Of a DNA stretch of 64,000 nucleotides, positions 11,561 through 23,201 are shown in pieces. The stretch covers positions 96,337,825-96,401,824 of the forward strand of contig NC_080543.1 of NCBI RefSeq assembly GCF_028640845.1, read 5' to 3'. Each line of letters starts with the position of its first letter. Positions within the stretch are counted from its first letter, which is position 1. The notes under the pieces are model-generated. The model searched no databases. It saw only the letters and a list, made by a program, of their open reading frames with translations, and was not told the origin of the DNA. The position numbers and the translations under genes are program-made. The stretch comes from Ahaetulla prasina (Eukaryota > Chordata > Lepidosauria > Squamata > Colubridae).

Positions 11561-13212
11561 ATGATTCTCTCGCCCCTTCCGTTCAACATCTATATGAAGC
11601 CGTTGGGTGAGATCATCAGTGGCTTCGGTGTGAGGTACCAGCTGTACGCTGATGACACCCAGCTGTACTTTTCCACACCGGGCCACCCCAACGAAGCTAT
11701 CGAAGTGCTGTCCCGGTGTTTGGAAGCCGTACGGGTCTGGATGGGGAGAAACAGGCTCAAGCTCAATCCCTCCAAGACAGAGTGGCTGTGGATGCCGGCA
11801 TCCCAGTACATCAGCTGAGTCCACGGCTGACTGTTGGGGGCGAGTCATTGGCCCCGATGGAGAGGGTGCGCAACTTGGGCATCCTCCTGGATGAACGGCT
11901 GTCTTTTGAAGTTCATTTGACGGCTGTCGTGTCCCACTCCTCCGCTGACGGCTGGGTCAGGGAAATCCGAATCAGGCTTGCCTCTGCAGCTCTGCCCAAA
12001 GTCCTAGCAAAGTCCTCAGAGCAGGCAGGAGACCAGTAAGTGACTTCAGCAAGATAAGTTCGACTTTTGCCTGACTCAGAGACTGCCAGAAAGTAGATCC
12101 TTTATATAGGCCATGGGGTGTGGCTCCATGACTCAGCACTCATTAAGGCCTGCCCTCCTTCCTCTGTTGCCTCCGCCTATCCAATCTTCTGATGCGAGGA
12201 TTACTCCAATCAGCTGTTGGGAATAAACCCTCCTCAGGCTCACATGCTGTGGAGGAGGGGGAGGGGTCTAGCTGCTCCGTTTGCCTGGGCATGGAGTCAG
12301 GGCTGGGGCCGGGAGATTCTCCTTCTTCTGCAGTTTGTGTGGGCATGGAGCCAGGACTTGGGCCGGGAGGCATACATTCCTCAGTGTTCGGGAGCAGGTA
12401 AGAAGGCCCTGGCTGCTCTGAGGGCAGGCAAGACACAACAACGGCCGTCTCCAGGAGAGCTTTTTACCAGGTTCGCCTGGTTCGCCAGTTGCGCCCCTTT
12501 CTAGACCGGGATGCCCTATGCACGGTCACTCACACCCTCGTGACGTCTCGTCTGGATTACTGCAATGCTCTCTACATGGGGCTCCCCTTGAAGGGCATCC
12601 GGAGGCTTCAGTTAGTTCAGAATGCGGCTGCGCGGGTGATAGAGGGAGCCCCTCGTGGCTCCCATGTGACACCTCTCCTGCGCAGACTGCACTGGCTGCC
12701 TGTGGCCTTCCGGGTGCGCTTCAAGGTCTTGGTAACCACCTTTAAAGCGCTCCATGGCATAGGGCCGGGTTATTTACGGGACCGCCTGCTGCGACCGAAT
12801 ACCTCCCACCGACCCGTGCGCTCTCACAGAGAGGGACCCCTCAGGGTGCCGTCAGCTAGGCAGTGCCGTCTGGCGACACCCAGGGAAGGGCCTTCTCTGT
12901 GGGGCTCCCACCTCTGGAACGAACTCCCCCCAGGACTTCGTCAACTTCCGGACCTCCGAACCTTCCGTCGCGAGCTTAAAACACATCTATTCATCTGTGC
13001 AGGACTGGATTAGATTTTAAATTTTATATTGGTTTTAATGGGTTTTATTATTTATATTGTTTTTAAAAATTGGGCCATGTAGAATAAGCTTTTTAACTGT
13101 TATTTTACTTTGTATTTATATGTACCTTTTTATTTGCCTGTGAACCGCCCTGAGTCCCTAGGGAGATAGGGCGGTATACAAATACGATAAATAAATAAAT
13201 AAATAAATAAAT
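11561..13212 (+). pseudogene. L2-clade LINE, 5'-truncated and split by a solo LTR
   Basis: The copy starts inside the reverse transcriptase (a truncated start of the ILSPLLFNIYM block), keeps an intact YADDTQLYF box and continues to LNPSKTEWLWMPAS. It is then interrupted by the LTR at 11925-12440 and resumes at 12441 with the AFYQVRL region and RPFLDRDALCTVTH, ending with WNELPPGLRQLPDLRTF at about 12980. Frames shift near 11810 and 12880. The 3' hairpin (ccgccctgagtccctaggg) lies at about 13146 and the tail is (aaat)n. Coding similarity to the copy at 0.5 kb is high. Confidence 0.9.
11925..12440 (+). mobile_element. Solo LTR inserted in an L2 LINE
   Basis: The 516-bp segment begins TGTCGTGTCCCACTCC and ends AGACACAACA (TG...CA ends), and is flanked by a perfect 5-bp duplication acggc (11920-11924 and 12441-12445). 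Removing it together with one acggc restores the L2 sequence seen in the uninterrupted copy at 45 kb. A TATA-like tttatata lies at about 12100. No internal region or second LTR is present, so it is a recombination-derived solo LTR. The same family occurs on the minus strand at 43048-44123. Confidence 0.88.
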
Positions 13213-14096
13213 ATAAAAAACTAATTATCAAAATATATTTTCACATTGAATTAGAACAATCTAAATGACTGATTATATTTGCACTTGGTTCAACTGTTTT
13301 TATATTCTTTGCCATCAGTTTTAAGACAATTGTCATGAAACATTTTTAATTGAATCTTTTAAAAAAGTACAGAACAATGAACAAAACAGATTTCAAAAAG
13401 ATAATATATAGCTGTTCAACAGATAATATAATTAATTAAGTTATATTGATAAGTAAACAAAATCAAAGTTAAATATTAACATGTTAAATTGATATAAATC
13501 ACCTAAATATATATTTAATAACTGTTATTATATTTAATAATACCTAAAGATTTGTCTTTTCTTGTAAATTATTATGAGATCTTCAGCAAAAGGAAATATT
13601 TTGTACCATTTTTGGATTAGCAGAAGTGAAGTGCATTTTTCAAAAAAAGGAAAATTACATGTTTTTTTACTACATTCTTGGAGTTTAGAGTAGTAATACT
13701 TTTTCAATCTCTCAGCATAATTATCTTGGCTATGCCTCATGACTGATGTAATCAAAATTCCTTAAAAATGGTCAGATTCCATGATTTTGAAGCACATATT
13801 AAAATAGAATTCACATTTCTATCTTGAAAACATTTACCCACAAATCTACTTATTCCAAAAAGTAAACAATAAAAATACTGGATCAAATCAGAGAAGTTAA
13901 TGTATGTCAATGTAGTCTTGAATTATTTATATCATGCACAAAGAAAATCTACATTTCATCTTTTTTGATGCATTCTCTGAATCATTCCATAAACTTGGAA
14001 TAAAATATTTTGGTGAATTAATTTCAATCTTAAATCCAAAGAAACAATATTTTTAAATTCCTGCATCCATTTATGTTTCTTTATGGCAGGGGGTCA
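13213..14096. other. AT-rich intronic sequence, nothing recognised
   Basis: No gene or named repeat seen. Confidence 0.5.
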
Positions 14097-14440
14097 AACT
14101 CAAGGCCCGTGGGGCAGATCCACCCTGCAGGATGCTTAGAACTGGCCCACGGGGCTGCGCTGGAAACAGCAAAGGACTAGCCTGCAGTGCCCTCTGCCAG
14201 TGAAAATGGAGCTCGGGGGGGAGCATGTGTGGCCTGAAAGGGACAGCGAGGCTCCTCTAGGCTAGAGGACAAGGGTTTGACGCTCTCCCTGGTCTCATCA
14301 TCCTCCACTGGAGACAATGGATCCCCCCAGCTCTGCCTGGGCCACCACAGATGCCCCCGACATGAGTGATGTCGAGCTGGCCATGCCCACCTCAGCCATG
14401 CCCTCCCTGGCCAAGTCAGGGGGTTTTTGGACTGCACTGC
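14097..14440. mobile_element. hAT-type element, same family as 7428-7765, inverted interior
   Basis: The left end (CAGGGGGTCAAACTC) matches the family terminus. Internal blocks ctctgccagtgaaaatggagc and gatgtcgagctggccatgcc are the reverse complements of blocks in the 7428-7765 copy. The right terminus is degraded and no clear duplication was found, so that boundary is approximate. Confidence 0.65.
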
Positions 14441-15671
14441 AGCTGCAAAGAACACTCAAACAATCCTGGGGAAAGATGCAACTCCTTTAGAATATCTGAG
14501 TACCTTCCATTATCAAAGTCATCTTTGACATATCCTGTGACAATGCATTATTCTTGTCTAATTCTGATTTTTTTTTCACTCCAAACCTTGAATCTTGGCT
14601 TGTTATTGCATTTATAACACTGTATAAATAAGAAGTCGGAGATAAATGAGACTAAATGTGTTGATAGCAAATAATTTTAAAGTATCATATTAGATACTAG
14701 CAGATTTTCTCTGTGACCTATTTTTTCCTATTCAGTACAACATTCTAATAATATATTTTGTAAGCTGCTCACAGTAAAATTCTACATTAGAAATAGCAAC
14801 ACTTGAGTTGAGAGACTATAATTTATATTGAGAAGTAGGATAATTTTTCAAAGGTGGATAATATTTGAGTATGCATTTTGATTAAAACTGATGAAAATGA
14901 CTAAAAAAATCACATCCTGAATGAACTTTTCAAAAATTAATTTAATGAAATATACTTGTTATATTTAACGTATAAAGATATTTCACTACATTAAACTTTA
15001 GAAATTGTTATGATTAATTTTATGTCAAGCTATCAGGAACCTTCTAAAGCTGATTAACAATATTAAATACAGAATAGATCTGTAGAGGAAATCAGCTTTT
15101 CCTGCAAATTTAAAAGTAATGTCCTGTGATTTGTATTCAAATGCTATTTCCTGTGATTCATTGTACTGAAATCAACTTCATGAACTGAAGACATATCAGG
15201 TTCCTGCGATAAAAGATATAAGAACTTAAACACTGCAGAAATAAAGTTATGTTTTACCGACAAAGAAATAAAGCGACTGCCTGAGAAGACCTCTGGATTG
15301 GGGCTGAAAGATGAAAACTGAAGCAGTATGCTTCATCCCATAATTGGGTAGACAAGGTTCCCCTGACAGACCAGTCCCACAGGAGAAAAAATACCGCAGA
15401 AATAACTCTATTTTAAAAAGTCTACTATTTAAGATCAGATTTAAAACAATATCATGTCGACTCAACATTCTTAAACCTAGGAAACTGGAAACTACAGCTA
15501 ATGCCTTAGCAGATGAACTTTAAATCAATAGGGGTTTTGAGCAATCACAGATTGTGTTTGCTATACTAAATTGTGTTTTCCCTCACAACAACAGAACTTT
15601 AACTATAGAAATAAAAAATAATAGATAGTGTAGTTTTGGAGAATACTGTTTGCAAACCCATATATGCATAC
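14441..15671. other. AT-rich intronic sequence, nothing recognised
   Basis: No gene or named repeat seen. Confidence 0.5.
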
Positions 15672-15869
15672 CAGTGGTGGGTTGCCCACGGTTCGGACCG
15701 GTTCTCTAGAACTGGTAGTAAAACAGGCGGGAGGCTACGCCCACTGACCAAACGTCATCAAAACTCTTCTGTGCATGCACAGAAGAGCGTGTGCATGCAT
15801 GAGGTGAGCAAGCACACGTGGGCGGGCACAATGCAAACTGGTAGTAAAGGTAAGTAGAACCCACCCCTG
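15672..15869. mobile_element. Short hAT-type element, same family as 9-183
   Basis: The ends CAGTGGTGGGTTGC and GAACCCACCCCTG are inverted repeats, flanked by a perfect 8-bp duplication atgcatac (15664-15671 and 15870-15877). The interior shares aaaacaggcgggaggctac and ggtagtaaaggtaagtag with the element at the start of the window. Confidence 0.88.
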
Positions 15870-15877
15870 ATGCATAC

Positions 15878-16701
15878 ATATACACACAACATCTGAAAGG
15901 ATATATATACACCATGAGTGGAAAGGTCTTAGCTTAATACTATCCTTATTGTTTAAAGTTCCTTATGACAAAGCTGTCTGGATATCTGGCTTCTGAAAAA
16001 GACCAGCAAATAATTTTTAACTTGCTATTTTCATCATAGTTGCCTGGCAGAGTAACCTGACCTTCTGCCTCCTTGAAAATCCTTGAGTATTGTCATAACA
16101 TTTGATGATGCATTTTAGCTGTGTGATTTCATTCAATTTAAAAGTATTCATTTGGAGAAATGGATTTTTAATCTAATTTTTCCTAGCTCAGTTCATATTT
16201 TTCTCTTTCCTATTGCTTCTTTCAGGAGTGAACTCCCAGCAATCTATTCCAAGGCCAAGTGCAGTCCTCACGTATGCAGATATTACCCATTTGTAATGTA
16301 AATCCTTGCTACCTCTGTATACAGTAGTTCCATTTTAAAAAAAATCAATTCACTAAAAGTCATTTACCAGAAACTCTTGAAAGGAGTTGCGAAATAAGAG
16401 TCATCTTTTCAAAGAAATATGAATAGTTGAACAATTGCACAGTTTATAAAACACATAAACCATTAAGAATGCACATATTGAATGAAGTCATCTCATTACT
16501 AAGCAATAAATTGAACTCTATTATATCAAAATATTGATTATAGTGCATGTTTGCCGCTTACAATTTGAGTCATAAAACACTGGAAATCCAATTCAAAACA
16601 TTCTTCCTAAAATTAAAAAGCTACATGGGTTATCACCCTAAATATTTAAAAAGTGATTCTTTATTGGTTTATTATGAAAGGTGCGCCATAATTAAACTTA
16701 C
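15878..16701. other. AFF3 intron immediately downstream of the large exon
   Basis: On the minus strand this is the start of the intron that follows the 798-bp exon (donor GTAAGT at 16701-16696). No repeat or further exon was recognised; the next AFF3 exon was searched for by eye in 1-16700 and not found. Confidence 0.55.
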
Positions 16702-17499
16702 CTCTTCTTGCTTGGAAATGCCACACTTTGTCATTTTTGACTTGGTCCTAGCTGATTCATTTTTAACTGAAGACATCTCTCTGTATGAGGTGCAGAGCAT
16801 GCTGGTTTCATCCGGCACCTTTAGTCTTGGAGATTTATCAGGAGCCTGATCTTGACCATCCATTGGCCTCACATAAGCTGTTGGTTTCTGCTGAATTATA
16901 TTTGGTTTTGAAGCAAGTGCAGGATGAAAATTTTGTACACAGTGTCCATTGCTATGCATAGCTGGTCTTTCTTGAGCCTGGACTCCAGTCTCTGTGGCAC
17001 AGCTCAATTTTGACTGCTGTTGTGTTTGAATGTTCTCTACAAGTAAGGATGCTATAGGACCTTGAATAGCACTGGATGAAGATGATGGAGAAGGACTGTG
17101 TACATAATGCATAATCTTTTCCAAGCTGCTCTTTTGGTTAGCTATTTTGAAATCATTACTCTGTGAATCTGACAATCCATGCCTATGTTTGCCCACCCTC
17201 TGCTGATTCTCTAAGCAACACCCAGATTTCGGCCAACCTATTTTTGCATTCTTGCTTAGCTGTCCAGAAAGCATCACTGGCAAAGAAGACTGAGGACTGC
17301 AAACAGAAGTCTGAGTATGGGTCATAGTTTCAGCAGAAAAGTGCTCCTCCATTTTGTTCATAGATGCCTGTGACATACAGGCTTTTGGAACACCAACAAG
17401 CTGGCTTTGATTGGAGTGATCGGTCAACAATTCTTTCATTTCATCGTAGTTACCCAGTGTATTCTGGATACGACTAGACAGTTCATCCCCCTTATTCGT
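16702..17499 (-). CDS. AFF3: AFF3 large coding exon (AF4/FMR2 family member 3)
   Basis: The open frame of 266 codons is bounded on the minus strand by an AG acceptor ending at 17500 and a GTAAGT donor starting at 16701, both phase 0. It begins TNKGDELSSRIQNTLGNYDE, the second half of the AF4/FMR2 N-terminal homology segment; the equivalent part of AFF4 contacts P-TEFb (cyclin T1/CDK9). It then has LVGVPK, a serine-rich stretch (SPSPSSSSS), QERPAMHSNGHCVQNF and QQKPTAYVRPMDGQDQAPD, the family signature. LVGVPK, GHCVQNF and the following TSYREMSSVK region resemble AFF3 more than AFF1, AFF2 or AFF4. AFF proteins are nuclear scaffolds of super elongation complexes that activate transcription. The middle (SDSQSNDFKIANQ onward) diverges from mammals. 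The end, KQEE, joins an exon not found in this window. Reading past the donor adds only intronic residues. Confidence 0.93.
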
Positions 17500-17700
17500 C
17501 TGTAAAGGAAATAATCAAAATAAATAAAAGGTCAAGAAATAATGTGCAGTAATTTTGTAGTGTAAGATTGATGATTTAAAAAAATACATGTTATTGTTTG
17601 AGACTATCTAATAATTCTATTTATTTGAATGTTGGTAAGCATTAGACAATGAATATATAGCAGAGGTTAAGTAACTTACATAGATCTATTGCCTTACAAT

Positions 17701-17837
17701 CAGGGGTGGGATTCAGCCAGTTCGCACCACTTCGGGAGAACCGGTTGTTAACTTTCTGAGCAGTTTGGCAAACTGGTTGTTGGAAGAAATCATTAGGGCA
17801 GAGAACTGGTTGTTAAATTACTTGAATCCCACCACTG
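17701..17837. mobile_element. 137-bp hAT-type element (CAGGGGTGGGATTCA...TGAATCCCACCACTG)
   Basis: The terminal inverted repeats are about 15 bp long, with a perfect 8-bp duplication cttacaat at 17693-17700 and 17838-17845. The interior carries ggagaaccggttgttaac and agaactggttgttaaatta. A second copy of the same length is at 36607-36743. It lies in the AFF3 intron between the two visible exons. Confidence 0.93.
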
Positions 17838-18181
17838 CTTACAATAGTGCCTCATAGTATTTATGCATTTGTAAATAAATTCAAACTTTATAGAACAATA
17901 TAACAGCAGTCATATTATATAGTATTCAGATTAGTGAAAGACGTAAAATCTGTATGTCTCTAATATGCTATGTGATTTTTACTTTTTAGATGTTCTGAAA
18001 ACACAGCTGTTTTGGTTAATTTATGTTTTAGGATATTGTAGAATCCACAATAAAGATTAATTACAAATGTTGTGAAAACATAATGTAACTTTCCAGTTCA
18101 AAAGTATCCTAGCTCAGGTAAATATGTTTCTTTGTAATTCTTCATTATTCAAGAAATTAATAAATAAATACATACTTTAAA

Positions 18182-18508
18182 TACAGATAGTCCTCGAGTT
18201 ACAAATGTAATGAAGCCTGCCAATTACATTTCTAACCTAAGGATTCGTTGGAATGAATCATGTCAAATGAATGTGAAAACTCCCTTTCACCCACGCATTC
18301 GCTAATTGAATGTGCAGGTTGTTAAGTGCACATGAGGGGGATAGGCAGAGTAAATGTTGCAATGCCTCTGTGGTCATTCCTAAGGATTAATGACTGCCAT
18401 GGTGCTGCAACATTCATAATTTTGGGACTGTGTGGTAAATACTTGGGGGCGGGTTATTACACAACTTCATATAGTCACTAAATACAGGTAACTGGAGGAT
18501 TACCTGTA
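18182..18508. mobile_element. Terminal-inverted-repeat element (tacagrtagtcctcg...tacctgta)
   Basis: The left end (tacagatagtcctcgagtta) and right end (actggaggattacctgta) are imperfect inverted repeats flanked by TA. The same family is at 28977-29335, 19421-19730 and, split, 50205-51233. A TA target is what Tc1/mariner-like elements use, but there is no coding sequence to classify it. Confidence 0.65.
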
Positions 18509-18635
18509 TATACGTAGTTAACTATTTATTGCACAAATAGTGAAACAGCATCCTTACTGACTTGCCTATTTCATAGACTAAAACATTCTCTAGTTATAAT
18601 TTAAATAACAAGATGCCCTTTCTTTAGGTAAAGGT

Positions 18636-18962
18636 AAAGGCAAAGGTTTCTCCTGTCCAGTCATATCTGACTCTAGGGGGCAGTGCTCATCTCTGTTTCT
18701 TAGCTGAGGGAGCCAGCATTGTCTGAAGACACTTCTGTGATCATGTGGTCAGCATGCTATCCGTCAAGGTGCACAGAATGCTGTTACCTTCCCACCAAAG
18801 TGGTATTTATTTATCTACTCGCATTTGCATGCTTTCAAACTGCTAGGTGAATAGGAGCTGAGGCAAGTAACGGGAAGTCATCCCATTGCACAGCACTCAG
18901 GTCTCGAACCTGTGCTGTCAGCTTTCCAGCTGACAAGCTCAGTGTCTTTAACCGCCTATTAG
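18636..18962 (-). repeat. tRNA-derived SINE
   Basis: On the minus strand the right end is a tRNA-like head: a degraded A box (ggcggttaaagac) and a B box (ggttcgag). The body matches a common squamate SINE, with gggggcagtgctcatctctg, gatcatgtggtcagcatg, gttaccttcccaccaaagtgg and catttgcatgctttcaaactg. The 3' end is at the left, beside ggtaaaggtaaaggcaaagg. Confidence 0.75.
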
Positions 18963-19420
18963 CTCTGTATAATACCTCTTAAGAAGTAGGTTCTGCTGCT
19001 GTGATATAGAAACCTATAGAGGAAAGGAAACAACAAGAAGTTGTGTTCATAGCATAAAATAGCAATGTGGGATGAGGCTAAAGCATGGGAAAATACAGAT
19101 TCAAAGAGGTGCAGGGACCAAGGTATGTTTGTCTTTTTTGGTTAAGGAAAACATTTCATTATTCCATGCAAAAGTACATGAAAAAACCAACAACGTATCC
19201 TGAATGGAAATTTCTGGTGGATGATAACATAATCCTGCAAAAAAACAAGAATGATGTTGGATCTCTGAAAAACAGGTTAACATTTAAGTCTGTATTATCA
19301 AATTGAAACTGCATAGTTTGTCAATTTATCTGAAGGGTTTACTTTAAAAAAGGAAGAAATATATTGACTAGGCTATACAAGGGTAATCTCATTTTAAAAC
19401 AGCTTATTTTTTTCAATGCA

Positions 19421-19730
19421 CAGGTAGTTCTCAAATTATGACCACTCATTTAATGATGGTTTGAAGATACAATGGTCTCAGAAAAAGTGATTTACAATCT
19501 GTCCTCAAAATTTCAATTGTAGCAACACCCCCACGAGCACATGATTACAGTTTGGATGCTTACTAAATAGCTCACATTTACAATGGTTGCAGTGTTGTAT
19601 TGTGATTTATGACTTTCAGTTAGTTTCTGACAAGCAAGGTCAATTGGTGAAGATTTTATTTGTTTAACATTCAACAATTTAATTTGTTTAAATTCTGGTC
19701 CCAAGTATGGTCATAAATTGAGAAGTACCT
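19421..19730. mobile_element. Degraded copy of the tacaggtagtcc terminal-repeat family
   Basis: The left end (caggtagttctcaaattatg) and right end (ggtcataaattgagaagtacct) are diverged versions of the family termini. The interior keeps gagcacatgattac and ttctgacaagcaaggtcaat, shared with the 28977-29335 copy. Confidence 0.6.
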
Positions 19731-20369
19731 CTGGCTGAATCTAATCCTGGAATGCTGGAATAGAATAATAACAAGCACCTAAACTTAATTGATCATCAAC
19801 TTAAATGCATGCTTTATGAAGTCAGTTCATTGTGTGAAACTATACTTATCAATAATAACCTATTTCTACAGTTCAATTAAAATAAGAACATAAATTACTG
19901 CAGTTGCCTTTACTGAATCAAATTTATTTAATTTGGACTAGTATTGTTCAAAAGAGTTAATTAAGAAAGCAGTCATTCTCACAAGTAGCTTTGTGAGATG
20001 GATGGCAACGTAAAACAAATTAATTAGTAATTTTTAAAAAATTAAATGAGATCAGTGATATAGTGTCAATTTTAATCCATTCAAGGACAGATGCAGGGGG
20101 AAAGGAAGATGATCTGGATAGAAATATTTAGGAACTTTTACCTAGGAGTTGAAGGAGTTGAAATAATTTTAGATCACAGAAAACTATGTAACATTTGGTT
20201 GGAACTGATGAGGAAATGAATCAATATAACTTGGAAGGCACAATAAACAAAAATCTGCAAATGTTAAACACTTTTGCCTTATAGAAGTTATACCTAATCT
20301 ATTTCACTATTCCATAGACAAGTCAATCTAATAGGTGAGTAGGATATAGATAAAGTATACAGTACATAC

Positions 20370-20490
20370 CTTGTACGGTTCACTAAAGAGAGAATAACTG
20401 GTATTAAATATGCTGTCTTCATGCTGGGTCTCCTGATTTCTCTTTTCCCATTCTTTTCTTCGTAGCATATTTCTGTCAAGATCATAGACA
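20370..20490 (-). CDS. AFF3: AFF3 upstream coding exon (N-terminal homology region)
   Basis: This 121-bp minus-strand exon has an acceptor (TTTGGTGCAG) ending at 20491 and a donor GTATG starting at 20369. Its first base completes a codon split with the previous exon. The next 40 codons read [20 protein letters not shown] and end [10 protein letters not shown], collinear with residues about 19-58 of vertebrate AFF3. The junction EPYK|TNKG with the large exon is phase 0 and lies inside the conserved P-TEFb-binding segment. No open frame of useful length marks it, because the exon is short and stops lie in the introns; it was recognised from homology and splice sites. The first coding exon, which should encode the start methionine and about 18 residues, was not found in the 43 kb to the right. 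Confidence 0.92.
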
Positions 20491-21792
20491 CTGCACCAAA
20501 AAAGAACAAAAACTAATCAAAACCAGGACCCCAAAAATGATAAAGTTGACAAGATGATACATCAAAAAAATGCCAGTTTGATCAAGGGATTTAATATATA
20601 ATAAGGAAGGAAAGCTTATTATTGTCTTAAACGAGCTATACCTACATAAAACACTCCCAATAAATTCCAAATAGGAAGGCTACAATTGTCATATGCATTA
20701 GTCCTACCTCCCAAAGTTTATGTAAGGTGGCAAACTGTTGAAGCTAGAAAGAAGTATCTGATAATTCTATATCTCATCTTCAGGTTTTGTCCACAAAAAG
20801 GTGATAAATATAAAATCATTAAGGAGGCTGGGCATCTTTATTAGTAGGGCCTGCAATAGACTCAACTGGAGATCACTAATAATTTACCTGTTAAAAATGT
20901 GTTTTCAATTGGCCCCATCTTCCCAAATTCACAAGGACATAACTTCTGCATAGTTGCAGTATTAGTAAATCCTTCCTCTAGAACTGCCAAATGGAGAGTA
21001 CTAAAACAAGCTCTGATAAAAGCTCAGTACAGTTTAAGATAAATTGGTGAATTTCACTAAACATTTCTCTATTTTTTATGCATCCTGGAATTTTGACTGT
21101 GTTCCTATTGCAATCCTGCCTCTTCAACTTTACTAAATTTTCTTCTTGACTCCATCTAAGTCAGAATTGCTCCAGAAACAATACATGTATTTGCAGCAAT
21201 ACTATTAGTCTATAATAGCAGCTGCTCTACTACTATCATTAAAGAAACTCTGATCCATCACAATGCTATCTGTTATACAGATTATCTTCACTCAATGACT
21301 GTGCTGTTTAGCAACCATTTGAAGTTATAACAAAACTGAAAAAGTAACTGGCCCTTGTACTTATAACTGCATTTAACTTTAACTACGGTATGTAAAAAAC
21401 ACAATTTTTATATAGTTTATAATACTTGTCTTTGTAGCATAACACAAAGACCTTCAGAACTCTCCTAAGGCTGACTTCCATCTGTGGAAAGACAGCTGCA
21501 TAAGCCAGTTATATACCGTTGTCAAAATCTTCACTCAAGTTCCTAGAAGCATTTATACTGCCTTAATAATTTATGTCACGTACATTCTTTTTCTCACAGA
21601 ATTTATTTTATTTATTAAAACCTACAAACATGTATGACTTTGAGTGGCTTCTATGTATTAATTTTTAACTGTTTATTTTGTTAAGTGTTGTCCAGAGTCA
21701 TATCTCTGAGATGAATGGCTATATGCCTATCTACACATCTATCTACACATCTATCTACACATCTATCCATCCATCTGTCATCTATCAATCTA

Positions 21793-21832
<40 letters not shown>

Positions 21833-21876
21833 ATTAAAAACAGATTCAGCCTAACAAAATAACAACACAAGGTACG
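20491..21876. other. AFF3 intron, start of the long 5' intron
   Basis: No further exon found. A weak relic of the tacaggtagtcc family (cactcaatgactgtgctgttt, tagcaaccatttgaagttat) lies near 21290-21410. A tatc/tgtc-type microsatellite occupies about 21720-21831. Confidence 0.5.
21720..21831. repeat. Microsatellite (atctacac)n then (tgtc)n
   Basis: Irregular atctacac/atctatc units pass into about nine uninterrupted tgtc units ending at 21831. Confidence 0.9.
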
Positions 21877-22245
21877 TGTCAGGCCTGGAAACCATATTAG
21901 ACTTTAGGGTTCCAGACGCTGCCACATTTTTCCCCTGAGGGGAGGAGGGGGGTTGAGGGGTATGGTAACATTCTTCAAGCGGTCAAGGTCGGATGGTGTT
22001 CACATCTGCAGGAAGAGTGGCAAGAAGATATTCGAATGAACTGGAAAAACGTGGGACCATGTGACCATCAAAGGGGTCAGGGGGGTGGGACTCTTGGGGT
22101 TTGTATAACTGGGAAAAGAATCCGGAACTTCAGTTTTGGAATTGCACTCATCGTGTGCCAGTCTCCTCATGCTAGTAAAGAACTCTGGAAAAGAAATGCC
22201 TCCGAGTTTCTTTTACGCAGAAGAGGTATTTCTGGAACCTTGACA
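21877..22245 (+). repeat. 5' LTR of the deleted Gypsy element
   Basis: 369 bp, TGTCAGG...CTTGACA. Immediately after it comes ttattccaaaactcgg and then integrase sequence, with no TGG-type primer-binding site. An 88-codon open frame inside it repeats in the other LTR and is not a gene. Confidence 0.93.
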
Positions 22246-22261
22246 TTATTCCAAAACTCGG

Positions 22262-23035
22262 AGAGAGTTCCTACGGTCCATTGGGTCGTCTCAAGGACTT
22301 AGTTCTGGATTCCATCCGGAGACTAACGGAGCGGCTGAAAAATTAAATTCGATGGTGGAACAATACATACGATGTTATGTAAATTACCAACAAGAAAACT
22401 GGTCCGACTTGTTACCATTTGCAGAGGTTGCATATAATAATGCGGTACACAGCAGCATGGGGTTAACCCCTTTTCAAGTAACCAGCGGCATGGACTTCGT
22501 TCCAATGCCTGAACTCCCCGTGCAACCCCCCACTTCAGTTTCCCTAACGGACTGGATAAATTCGTTGAAGAAAGGTTGGGAAAACACAAAAAAGGCCTTA
22601 GCTGTGACAGCTCGGAATTACAAAACCCAAGCTGACAAACACCGTTCCCTTCAACCCCCTTTTCGCATTGGAGATAAAGTCTTTTTGTCTACTAAGTATC
22701 TAAGATTAAGAATACCCAGCAGAAAATTCGGTCCAAAATTTTTGGGTCCTTTCCCCATTGTAAAAATTATTAATCCGTTACCGTCAACTCAAACTCCCTC
22801 GCATGTTGGGAAAATACACCCGGTATTCCATACCAGCTTATTAAAACCTGCTAGACAGTCTGATCTGAGACCTCACCCTACCGCTCCCCCACCCCCATTG
22901 ATAATCCAAGGTGAAACCCACTATGAAATCAAGAAAATTCTTGACTCTAGACTCTACAGAGGTCAATTACAATACTTAGTCCACTGGAAGGATATCCATT
23001 ATCTGAATCTACTTGGGTCAAAAGTTGGAAAGTAA
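22262..23035 (+). pseudogene. Gypsy integrase C-terminal part and chromodomain remnant
   Basis: The open frame (227 codons from the first ATG at 22352, open upstream to about 22262) begins inside the integrase core with [15 protein letters not shown], the region of the catalytic Glu, followed by [20 protein letters not shown] and the GLTPFQV motif. The GPF module (KFLGPFPI) and [13 protein letters not shown] follow, then a chromodomain-like [20 protein letters not shown] single-base loss near 22990 shifts the frame before the chromodomain ends, giving a premature stop at about 23033. The zinc-binding domain and the first two catalytic Asp residues are deleted, so this cannot act as an integrase. 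Confidence 0.85.
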
Positions 23036-23201
23036 ATGTGGACAATTTGATTAAACAATTTCACGACACTTTCCCTGACAAACCTAAGAAACCTCTTGGA
23101 GGGGGGGGGGGTAGAAGGGAATTGTGGACCACTGACACTCTTCTTTATCGACTCTTTGTTTTCTTTCCTAGGATATAGCTTCTTTTCCAAGGGGGGACGC
23201 C

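Larger units (their letters stand above)
17500..20369 (-). other. AFF3 intron between the two visible coding exons
   Basis: The 2.87-kb intron starts GTATG (minus strand, at 20369) and ends ACAG at 17500. It holds four separately listed repeats: a 137-bp hAT element, two tacaggtagtcc-type terminal-repeat elements and a tRNA-derived SINE. Between them (17846-18181, 18963-19420 and 19731-20369) I see only AT-rich sequence with no coding potential. Confidence 0.85.

Noticed and set aside
18900..18962. tRNA gene
   Set aside because: The A and B box-like sequences are degraded and joined to a SINE body; no intact cloverleaf.
20294..20509. 71-codon open frame on the minus strand as a gene
   Set aside because: It overlaps the AFF3 exon in a different frame and reads through the splice sites; the exon frame matches AFF3.
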